A stretch of DNA of 21,141 nt. Source: a virus. Under the pieces are notes generated by a model that was not told the origin of the DNA, ran no database searches, and was given only the letters and a program-made list of their open reading frames with translations. The translations under genes and the position numbers were made by a program. The stretch's first letter is position 1; the number at the start of each line of letters is the position of its first letter. The stretch spans positions 1-21,141 of IMG/VR virus record IMGVR_UViG_3300048446_000038; one strand, 5' to 3'. Shown one piece after another: positions 15,669 to 21,141 of this stretch.

Positions 15669-18600
15669 ATGGCTGTAAATAAGAGATTATTACAGGGAGC
15701 TACAGGCGGTGGTGCATTAACTCCAAGTGAAAACTTTAAGGTAGTTACTTATACAGGTAATGGCGGAACTCAAGCTATAACAGGAGTAGGTTTCCAACCT
15801 GATATGATTTGGATTAAAGAAAGAAGTGCTGCAGATTCTCATAGATTACTTGATTCAACAAGAGGTGTAAATTCAAGATTATTTCCTGATTTAACTAATG
15901 CAGCATCTGTTGTAAGTGGTACATTAAATTCTTTTGATAGTGATGGTTTTACATTAGGTTCAGCACCTGAAGTAAATCAAAATGGTGAAACCTATGTAGC
16001 TTGGTGTTGGAAATCAGGAGGAGGAACTACAAGCAGTAATACTGATGGTAATATTACATCAACAGTACAAGCAAATACTGCTGCAGGATTTTCAATAGTT
16101 AAATATGATGGTGGGGATATAAGTTCAAGTACAAGTACTGTAGGTCACGGATTAGATTCTGCACCTGAATTAATAATAGTAAAAACTTATGAAACAGGTT
16201 TGACTGCAAGTGAATGGTTTGTTTATTCGCAAGAAGTGGGAAACACTAAAGAAGGAAATTTAAATCAAAATGCAGCATTTGGTACTGATACAGATAGATG
16301 GAATAGTACATCACCAACAAGTTCTGTGTTTACTTTAGGAAGTAGTTGGAGTGATTATCCTGCTTATTATGCAGGTGATACAATAGCTTATTGTTTTCAT
16401 TCAGTTGAGGGCTATTCAAAATTTGGTGGATACACAGGTAATGGTTCTGCAAATGGACCGATTGTAGAAACAGGATTTGAACCTGCGTTTTTGATGATTA
16501 AGAATACAAGTGACACAGGGGATTGGGTAATATTTGATAACAAAAGAAACTTAACTAATCCAAGAAACAATAGGTTGATGGCAAATTTAGATTCTGCTGA
16601 ATCAACAGGTAGTACAACAAGAGTTATTGATTTTTTGTCAAATGGATTTACAATAAAAAGCACTCATCAAGATATAAATGCTAATAATGATACATATATC
16701 TATATGGCATTTGCTGCAGACCCTGACACAGAAGCACCAACACTTGCAAGTAGTTTTAATATAGAAACTTATACTGGTACAGGTGCAGCAAGAAGTATTT
16801 CAGGTCTTGGATTTGGACCTGGACTTGTTTGGACAAAAGATAGAGGTAATGCTGAACAACATCAATTACACGATATAGTAAGAGGTGCAACAAAAGCAAT
16901 AGCTTCAAACCTTTCTAATGCCGAAGCAACAAGAGCAGATGGTTTAACTTCTTTTGATAGTGATGGGTTTAGTTTAGGTTCAGATGGTGCAGGTATAATT
17001 AATGATTCATCAAGAGGACCTTATGTTGCTTGGACTTGGAAAGCCGACGATAACGAACCGACTGCTTTCTTTAATAGCTCTGTAACAGGAGTATATAAAT
17101 TTGAAGATAATGTTAATGATGTAGCAGGGAATAACAATGGTGCTAATGGAGTTGATATAGCTTATACTTCAAGTGGTAAATTTAATAAAGCAGTAATTAG
17201 TAATGGAACAAATACTTCATTATCTCTTTCTCAAACACCACCAATGACAACTGCTTGGACTTTTTCTTTTTGGTTTTATGCAACTGAATCAGATTCTAAT
17301 ATTCGTATAATATTACAAACAGGAACAGGTTTTGCAATAGGATTAGAACTAAGCAAAATATTTATATTTACTGGTGGTTCAAATAGAGGTAGTGGAACAT
17401 CTATTAGCTTAAATACTTGGTATCATTATGCTGCAACTTATGATGGAACAAGTGTAAAAACATACCTTAATGGTTCTTTAGCAGAAACAATAACAACACT
17501 TACAGGTATGTCAGCAGGTAATTTAAAATTATTTGACCCACCTTATGGAAGTTGGGCTCACTATACAGGAAGATTAGACCAATTAAGAGTATATAGTACA
17601 GGTTTATCATCAACTCAAATTACTGCTTTATATAACGAATCAGCTTCAGATAATGACACAGTTGAATTTCCTGATGGATTACCAAATGGTCCAATTGCTT
17701 CAATAGTAAGTGCAAATGCTAATGCAGGATTTAGTATTGTTGATTGGCAACAAATACCTGCAACAGGAACTACAGTTCCACACGGATTATCAGCAGCACC
17801 AAATATGATTATTACTAAAGCACAAAATGATACTGATAATTGGTATGTTTATCATTCTGCACTAGGTACAGGTAAATTTATGTATCTTAATTTAACAAAT
17901 GCACAAGTAAGTAATGCAGGAGGATATTCAGCAGTTGGTGCTTCAACATTTACATCAAACTTATCTAACAATTCAGGAATTAATATGATTAGTTACTGTT
18001 TCCACGATATTGCAGGGTATCAAAAGTTTGGAAGTTATACTGGAAGTGGAAGTGCAGGTAATGCTCAAAATGTAGGATTCCAACCTGATTTTCTTATGTT
18101 TAGAAGATATAATAATTCTGATAATTGGGTAATAGTTGATACAAGAAGAACTGAAGATAAATATCTATTAGCAGACACTACTGATACAGAACAAAGTTTA
18201 GATATATTAGATTTTACTTCTACTGGTTGGACATTTAAAGGAAGTAGTATGAATAGCAGTAGTGATAATTACATCTACTGGGCAATAGCTAAAAATGTAC
18301 CAAGCAACACAACATTAGCGAATAGCTTTAAAGCAGTAACATATAATGGAAATGGTGGCACACAATCAATAACAGGGTTAGGTTTTAAACCTGATTTAGT
18401 TTGGATTAAACATAGAAACGAAGCAAATGACCACGTTGTTACAGACAGTATTAGAGGTAGAGGCCTTCTATATGCAAATGGTAATGACGAACAAAATCAA
18501 AATAGTCAATTAACATCTTTTGATAGTGACGGATTTAGTTTAGCATACAATACTGGACAAAATGTTAAGTTTAATAAATCAGGTGGTACTTATATAGCTT

Positions 18601-19295
18601 GGTGTTGGAAAGCAGGTAATACTTGGCAATCTAATATTGAAGGTTCAATACCAAGTATAACAAACACAAATACTGCAAATGGTTTCAGTATCGTTAAATA
18701 CACTGGAACTGGTGCAAATACAACAGTAGGGCATAATTTAGGGGCTGCACCTGAAATGGTTATAGTAAAAAACCTTTCTAATTCTCATAGTGGAAGTGCT
18801 CATTGGGCAATTTATCACACAAATTTAGGTGCAACAAAAGTTGTTTATTTAAATAGAACAAATGCAGCAGGAACATCAAGTGCTTTTTGGAATGATACCG
18901 CACCGTCATCAACAGTATTCAGTATAGGTACTGATAATGATGTAAATGTATCTGGAGAAGAATTTATTGCCTACTGTTTTAATTCAGTATCTGGATATAG
19001 CAAGATTGGAAGTTATACAGGAAATGGAAGTACACAAAGTATTACAGGATTAGGTTTTCAACCTGACTTTGTTATGATTAAGGGGGTTTCATCAGGAGGT
19101 GCAGGTGATTGGTATATTTTTGATTCAGAAAGAAATGCACAAAATTACTTAAGAGCAAATCTAAGCAATGCGGAAAGTACAGGAGCTTCATCTACATTAA
19201 CATCATTTGATAGTGATGGATTCAGTTTAGGTAATGATGGATTCTTAAATGGAAATACTTACACTTATATATATATGGCAATTAAAATGAATTAA
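15669..19295 (+). CDS. Giant modular tail fibre with three A-B-C cycles and an inserted LamG-like domain (1208 aa)
   Basis: It starts 2 bases after the previous stop. A short N-terminus (MAVNKRLLQGATGGGALTPS) precedes three cycles. Module A is at 22-117, 362-460 and 886-983, with GFxPDxxWIK, an RG pair, SFDSDGF and AWCWK. Module B is at 138-247, 686-783 and 1004-1108, with GFSIV, a GHGL-like turn, the W-V-Y/H-S strand and YCFH/N. Module C is at 248-350, 784-875 and 1109-1206, with SYTGNGS, GFxPDF and W-I-F/V-D. Module A resembles, from memory, the DUF7483-type domain of marine phage fibres. Between A2 and B2, residues about 468-660 form a LamG/concanavalin-like sandwich (AWTFSFWFYA, LNTWYHYAATYDG, GRLDQLRVY), a fold that often binds glycans. 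There is no peptidase or lyase motif. Receptor binding is inferred. Confidence 0.83.
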   Translation: MAVNKRLLQGATGGGALTPSENFKVVTYTGNGGTQAITGVGFQPDMIWIKERSAADSHRLLDSTRGVNSRLFPDLTNAASVVSGTLNSFDSDGFTLGSAPEVNQNGETYVAWCWKSGGGTTSSNTDGNITSTVQANTAAGFSIVKYDGGDISSSTSTVGHGLDSAPELIIVKTYETGLTASEWFVYSQEVGNTKEGNLNQNAAFGTDTDRWNSTSPTSSVFTLGSSWSDYPAYYAGDTIAYCFHSVEGYSKFGGYTGNGSANGPIVETGFEPAFLMIKNTSDTGDWVIFDNKRNLTNPRNNRLMANLDSAESTGSTTRVIDFLSNGFTIKSTHQDINANNDTYIYMAFAADPDTEAPTLASSFNIETYTGTGAARSISGLGFGPGLVWTKDRGNAEQHQLHDIVRGATKAIASNLSNAEATRADGLTSFDSDGFSLGSDGAGIINDSSRGPYVAWTWKADDNEPTAFFNSSVTGVYKFEDNVNDVAGNNNGANGVDIAYTSSGKFNKAVISNGTNTSLSLSQTPPMTTAWTFSFWFYATESDSNIRIILQTGTGFAIGLELSKIFIFTGGSNRGSGTSISLNTWYHYAATYDGTSVKTYLNGSLAETITTLTGMSAGNLKLFDPPYGSWAHYTGRLDQLRVYSTGLSSTQITALYNESASDNDTVEFPDGLPNGPIASIVSANANAGFSIVDWQQIPATGTTVPHGLSAAPNMIITKAQNDTDNWYVYHSALGTGKFMYLNLTNAQVSNAGGYSAVGASTFTSNLSNNSGINMISYCFHDIAGYQKFGSYTGSGSAGNAQNVGFQPDFLMFRRYNNSDNWVIVDTRRTEDKYLLADTTDTEQSLDILDFTSTGWTFKGSSMNSSSDNYIYWAIAKNVPSNTTLANSFKAVTYNGNGGTQSITGLGFKPDLVWIKHRNEANDHVVTDSIRGRGLLYANGNDEQNQNSQLTSFDSDGFSLAYNTGQNVKFNKSGGTYIAWCWKAGNTWQSNIEGSIPSITNTNTANGFSIVKYTGTGANTTVGHNLGAAPEMVIVKNLSNSHSGSAHWAIYHTNLGATKVVYLNRTNAAGTSSAFWNDTAPSSTVFSIGTDNDVNVSGEEFIAYCFNSVSGYSKIGSYTGNGSTQSITGLGFQPDFVMIKGVSSGGAGDWYIFDSERNAQNYLRANLSNAESTGASSTLTSFDSDGFSLGNDGFLNGNTYTYIYMAIKMN
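15732..19286 (+). repeat. Three tandem A-B-C module cycles in the fibre gene
   Basis: Cycle 1 spans 15732-16718, cycle 2 16752-18293 and cycle 3 18324-19286. DNA identity persists in parts: CTTTTGATAGTGATGG occurs at 15931 and 16951 (offset 1020 bases, exactly 340 codons), with one- or two-base variants at 18517 and 19204. Cycle 2 is longer because of the LamG-like insertion. Confidence 0.8.
17070..17648 (+). other. LamG/concanavalin-like domain inserted in the fibre
   Basis: Residues about 468-660 of the fibre. Visible LamG_3-like marks are VYKFEDNVNDVAGNNNG at the start, AWTFSFWFYATES, LNTWYHYAATYDGTSVKTYL and GRLDQLRVYSTGLSSTQI near the end. The sequence resumes with NGPIASIVSANANAGFSIV, equivalent to the A-to-B linker of cycles 1 and 3, so the domain sits at the module junction. 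Confidence 0.75.
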
Positions 19296-19296
19296 A

Positions 19297-19452
19297 ATGG
19301 AAGGGTTCAAACCAACAATAATAGGAATAGGAGTTTATGTAGTAAGTATGTCACAAATAAATGAAGCACTACAAGCACTCTTAATAATAGCAACGTTGGT
19401 TTATACAGTCATAAAGACAATACAACTTTTAGATAAATACGATAAAAAATAA
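19297..19452 (+). CDS. Small membrane protein, holin candidate (51 aa)
   Basis: ATG 19297 follows the fibre stop by 1 base; stop TAA 19450-19452. The product has a weak hydrophobic segment at about 7-19 (TIIGIGVYVVSMS) and a strong one at about 24-45 (ALQALLIIATLVYTVIKTI), then a basic tail (DKYDKK). That layout fits a small class II/III-like holin or an antiholin. It lies two genes upstream of the 3-TM holin and ahead of the endolysin, in the place expected for lysis genes. There is no signal-sequence cleavage site. The function is inferred from topology and position. Confidence 0.6.
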   Translation: MEGFKPTIIGIGVYVVSMSQINEALQALLIIATLVYTVIKTIQLLDKYDKK

Positions 19453-19455
19453 ATT

Positions 19456-19566
19456 ATGGTAAGAATATTTGAGTGGTTAGCACAACAATTTAGAAACTTT
19501 AATAGCTGGTTTGTAACAAACTGGAATAACATCATTAAGAAACTACTATTTAAAAACGGACTATAA
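19456..19566 (+). CDS. Trp/aromatic amphipathic mini-protein (36 aa)
   Basis: ATG 19456 is 3 bases after the previous stop; the frame ends TAA 19564-19566, 11 bases before the holin start. The sequence begins MVRIFEWLAQQF and continues with NSWFVTNWNN and a basic KKLLFKNGL end. It is rich in Phe, Trp, Asn and Lys and could form an amphipathic membrane-surface helix. The tight spacing supports it being a real gene. A role in lysis or membrane association is a guess; no family is recognised. Confidence 0.5.
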   Translation: MVRIFEWLAQQFRNFNSWFVTNWNNIIKKLLFKNGL

Positions 19567-19577
19567 TTAAACATAGT

Positions 19578-19952
19578 ATGTTAAAAGCATTACTTAAAAT
19601 ATTAGGAGTCGGTAAAAAAGAAGATATTAGTGGTTTAGGGTTAGAAATAAGAGAGCTACTAAAAGGTAAAGAGATAGACCCACAAAAGTTAATTGAATTA
19701 CAATCAGAGATAAATAAAGTAGAAGCTCAACATAGAACGATATTTGTTGCTGGTTGGAGACCTTTTATTGGTTGGGTATGTGGAGTAGCATTAGCCTACA
19801 ACTTTGTATTAAGAGATTTATTGATATGGTTTGTGGGACCTGAACAAGTACCTCCAGCTCTTCAAATGGAGCATCTTATGACTGTTTTAATTGGTATGTT
19901 AGGGTTAGGTGGTATGCGTACCTTTGAGAAATTTAAAGATAAAAGTAATTAA
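19578..19952 (+). CDS. Phage holin, 3-TM type (124 aa)
   Basis: Holins permeabilise the inner membrane at the end of infection. Residues 1-50 form a charged amphipathic N-terminus (LLGKEID-type helix with KLIELQSEINKVEAQHR). The motif AGWRPFIGWVCGVALAY at 58-74 is characteristic of the 3-TM holin family related to the gene transfer agent holin. Hydrophobic segments follow at about 62-78, 77-87 and 98-113, and the end GGMRTFEKFK is also typical of the family. It belongs to a lysis block, with the M15 endolysin about 340 bases downstream. The start follows TTAAACATAG and a short AT-rich leader. Family identification is confident. Confidence 0.88.
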   Translation: MLKALLKILGVGKKEDISGLGLEIRELLKGKEIDPQKLIELQSEINKVEAQHRTIFVAGWRPFIGWVCGVALAYNFVLRDLLIWFVGPEQVPPALQMEHLMTVLIGMLGLGGMRTFEKFKDKSN

Positions 19953-19953
19953 T

Positions 19954-19986
19954 ATGTGTAACTGCGAAATCTGCATTTGTAAATAA
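19954..19986 (+). CDS. Ten-residue Cys-dense micropeptide (tentative)
   Basis: The frame ATG 19954 to TAA 19984-19986 encodes MCNCEICICK, with four Cys in a C-x-C-x-x-C-x-C pattern. It starts 1 base after the holin stop and its own stop overlaps the next ATG (TAATG), so ribosomes could pass straight through. It may be a real metal-binding peptide or only a coupling device. Ten codons are too few to prove coding. Confidence 0.35.
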   Translation: MCNCEICICK

Positions 19987-20120
19987 TGCCAAAGAAAGCT
20001 AAAGTATCTATATATATTCCTCCTAAAAAGAAGAAGAGACCAGGAGTGCATTCTAAAAACGCATCTAAAGGTCAAACAGGTTATAAAAAGAAATATAGAG
20101 GACAAGGTAAGAATAGATAA
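19986..20120 (+). CDS. Small Lys/Arg-rich protein (44 aa)
   Basis: It starts in the TAATG overlap with the micropeptide frame and ends TAA 20118-20120. The sequence MPKKAKVSIYIPPKKKKRPG and the ending KKKYRGQGKNR are highly basic, with 'RPGVHSKNASKGQ' in the middle. I recall short proteins with RPG-H-KN and KYRGQG motifs in marine phages near lysis or structural genes, always unassigned. The charge suggests nucleic-acid or membrane-phospholipid binding, but this is inference. It is the last gene before the regulatory gap. Confidence 0.65.
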   Translation: MPKKAKVSIYIPPKKKKRPGVHSKNASKGQTGYKKKYRGQGKNR

Positions 20121-20172
20121 ATTAAAAGAAAAGAAAGAAAAAGGACAAAAAGAAAGAAAAGAAAAAGTCCCC

Positions 20173-20192
20173 CTAGAAAAACAAAATTCTAG
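20173..20192. repeat. 6-bp inverted repeat in the intergenic gap
   Basis: CTAGAA (20173-20178) and TTCTAG (20187-20192) flank an AAACAAAA loop. There is no following T run, so it is a weak terminator candidate at best; it may be an operator-like site. It lies just after a purine-rich tract at 20125-20168. Confidence 0.4.
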
Positions 20193-20235
20193 CTATCTGT
20201 TCCAACAATATTCCTATTGAAGTTTAGTAATTTTT

Positions 20236-20257
20236 AGCGTAGATTTACAGCTACGTT
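20236..20257. promoter_or_regulatory. Inverted repeat abutting the -33 element
   Basis: CGTAG (20238-20242) pairs with CTACG (20251-20255), extended by G-T and A-T pairs at the base (20236-20237 with 20256-20257), around the loop ATTTACAG. A TTTTG follows directly and forms the -33 element of the promoter-like sequence. It could be an operator or the last hairpin of the upstream transcript. Confidence 0.45.
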
Positions 20258-20287
20258 TTGCAAATATAAAAATTATTTCTAACTTTA
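20257..20287 (+). promoter_or_regulatory. Bacteroidota-type promoter upstream of the endolysin gene
   Basis: TTTG (20257-20260) and TAACTTTA (20280-20287) are separated by 19 bases, close to the TTTG-N19-TAnnTTTG pattern of Bacteroidota promoters. The ATG at 20292 begins 4 bases after the -7 box, so the transcript would start at or very near the start codon. The last base of the -7 box differs from consensus. Confidence 0.62.
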
Positions 20288-20291
20288 GTAC

Positions 20292-20654
20292 ATGGAATTA
20301 CGACATTTTACATTTGAAGAATTTGATTCACCTGATTCTCCAGGTAGTGGAGAGAAATATATGGACCGAGAATTTCTTGATTGTTTAGACGAAGCAAGAG
20401 ATATAGCAGGAGTTCAATTCAAAATAAATTCAGGTTATAGAACACCAGCACAAAACAGAAAAGTAGGTGGTGTTTCTACTAGCAGCCATTTAATTGGTAG
20501 AGCTGCAGACATTCACTGTACACATACAGGGAAAAGATTAAAGATTATTGAAGCACTGTCAATGGTAGGTTTTCAAAGGTTTGGCATTGGTAAAACATTT
20601 ATTCATGTAGATAATGATGACCAAAAAAAACCAGCTATTTGGTTGTATTCATAA
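20292..20654 (+). CDS. M15 family peptidase, endolysin (120 aa)
   Basis: It is a compact zinc D-Ala/L-Ala-type carboxypeptidase or endopeptidase of the Peptidase_M15_3 type that cleaves peptide stems of peptidoglycan. Visible motifs are FTFEEFDSPDSPGSG at the start, the substrate-site strand INSGYRTPAQNRKVGG, the zinc motif SSHLIGRAADI with His66 and Asp73, and the third zinc ligand His105 in FIHVD. The length of 120 residues matches single-domain forms; there is no cell-wall-binding domain and no signal peptide, so it needs a holin to reach the wall. The start at 20292 is supported by a promoter-like sequence 4 bases upstream. It follows the holin block, completing the lysis module. Confidence 0.9.
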   Translation: MELRHFTFEEFDSPDSPGSGEKYMDREFLDCLDEARDIAGVQFKINSGYRTPAQNRKVGGVSTSSHLIGRAADIHCTHTGKRLKIIEALSMVGFQRFGIGKTFIHVDNDDQKKPAIWLYS

Positions 20655-20670
20655 TTTTTTTATATATTTA
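20643..20670 (+). promoter_or_regulatory. Second promoter-like sequence upstream of the ERF gene
   Basis: TTG (20643-20645) and TATATTTA (20663-20670) are 17 bases apart. The ATG at 20675 lies 4 bases after the -7 box, exactly the spacing of the promoter at 20257-20287. The -33 element overlaps the end of the endolysin coding region. Confidence 0.5.
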
Positions 20671-20674
20671 CATT

Positions 20675-21141
20675 ATGAATTTATCAGAAAAGTTACTTAA
20701 AATAACTACAGAGCTTAAAGCTCCAAAGAACCAAAGAAATAATTTTGGTAATTATAATTACAGAAGTGCTGAAGATTGTCTTGAAGCACTGAAGCCACAT
20801 CTAAAGAAATACAAATGTATTTTAAAGATGCACGATGAATTAAAAATCGTAGGAGAACATCCTTATATTGAAGCAACTGCAAAGTTGATAGATTGTGAGG
20901 AAGTTAATATGCAGATAGAATCATCTGCTCAAGCAATAATTGACTTTAATGCAAAAGGTATGCAACATCCTCAAAGAACAGGAGCTGCATCTTCTTATGC
21001 TAAAAAGTATGCTATTGGTAATTTGTTTTTATTAGATGATACAAAAGATTCTGATGCAACAAATACAAATACTAAAAAACCTATCTTAAAATCTGAAAGC
21101 ATAGCTTTTCTTAAAGCATCAGAGTTTATAAAAGATGGTGG
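20675..21141 (+). CDS. ERF-type single-strand annealing protein, 3' truncated by window edge
   Basis: The open frame runs from ATG 20675 to the window end (155 complete codons). The N-terminal part matches the Essential Recombination Function family: NLSEKLLKITTELKAPK, NFGNYNYRSAEDCLEALKPH, YIEATAKLIDC and GAASSYAKKYAIGNLFLLDD, with the conserved aromatic and Gly positions in place. Such proteins bind single-stranded DNA and promote annealing in phage recombination and genome circularisation. The residues from about 125 onward are a charged linker, and the C-terminal part is missing. It is the only DNA-metabolism gene visible and marks the boundary of the structural and lysis region. An in-frame promoter-like sequence precedes it. 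Confidence 0.85.
   Translation, partial: MNLSEKLLKITTELKAPKNQRNNFGNYNYRSAEDCLEALKPHLKKYKCILKMHDELKIVGEHPYIEATAKLIDCEEVNMQIESSAQAIIDFNAKGMQHPQRTGAASSYAKKYAIGNLFLLDDTKDSDATNTNTKKPILKSESIAFLKASEFIKDG

Noticed and set aside
14381-19295. Diversity-generating retroelement acting on the fibre genes
   Set aside because: No reverse transcriptase, template repeat or adenine-biased variable repeat is visible; module repeats diverge at all bases.
20121-20170. Purine-rich tract with GGAC/GTCC ends as a terminator or structured RNA
   Set aside because: The stem is only 4 bp with a 20-base A/G loop; too weak to call.
1-21141. tRNA genes, CRISPR arrays, IS elements, attachment sites
   Set aside because: No cloverleaf-like GC stems, regular spaced repeats, transposase or integrase frames, or tRNA-end duplications were seen in reading both strands.

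Overview
The window looks like one continuous, single-strand late region of a double-stranded DNA tailed phage of a Bacteroidota host, most likely a marine flavobacterium. The reasons are: very low GC (about 30% by eye); no clear Shine-Dalgarno sequences, with A-rich start contexts; promoter-like sequences of the Bacteroidota type (TTTG ... TAnnTTT); and structural proteins of the kind seen in Flavobacteriia phages. Every supported gene is on the + strand. Many are joined by ATGA or TAATG overlaps, and no stretch longer than 300 bases lacks a gene. No host gene, integrase, tRNA, IS element, CRISPR array or terminase is visible. A tape-measure protein plus a separate major tail protein candidate points to a long-tailed (siphovirus-like) virion.

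Layout, left to right. (1) 1-5390, tail tip: a truncated Cys-rich adhesin-like protein, a 362-residue tail protein, a 922-residue tail hub/tip protein whose C-terminus carries an amicyanin-like cupredoxin motif, and a 48-residue gene. (2) 5380-7605, tape measure. (3) 7640-11003, head maturation: an XkdF-like protease with extra C-terminal domains, a 72-residue CLCPDG protein, a small surface protein, a scaffold and the major capsid protein. (4) 11081-11629, the likely major tail protein, with its own terminator. (5) 11716-14305, a small beta-rich protein, the portal with an extra Cys/His C-terminal domain, and a head-tail adaptor. (6) 14293-19295, adsorption: mini-proteins, a short fibre, a fibre-assembly-like protein and a 1208-residue modular fibre with an inserted LamG-like domain. 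(7) 19297-20120, lysis-associated small genes including a 3-TM holin. (8) 20121-20291, a regulatory gap. (9) 20292 to the end, an M15 peptidase endolysin and the start of an ERF-type annealing protein, each preceded by a promoter-like sequence almost touching its ATG.

Working together: scaffold, protease, capsid and portal build the head; the adaptor joins it to a tail made of the major tail protein and tape measure (741 residues, roughly 110 nm at 0.15 nm per residue) and tipped by the hub; the fibres recognise the host surface; holin and M15 peptidase release progeny; the ERF protein marks the change to DNA metabolism. The order is unusual, because hub and tape measure precede the capsid genes and the portal follows them.

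The most interesting signals are: a complete His/Cys/His/Met copper-site motif on a tail protein; a period-7 C-terminal repeat shared by that protein and a 55-residue mini-protein; a tandem pair of tiny Trp-rich paralogues; a LamG-like domain inserted between modules of a three-cycle fibre; two promoter-like sequences positioned for leaderless transcripts; and a ten-codon frame encoding a Cys-dense peptide.
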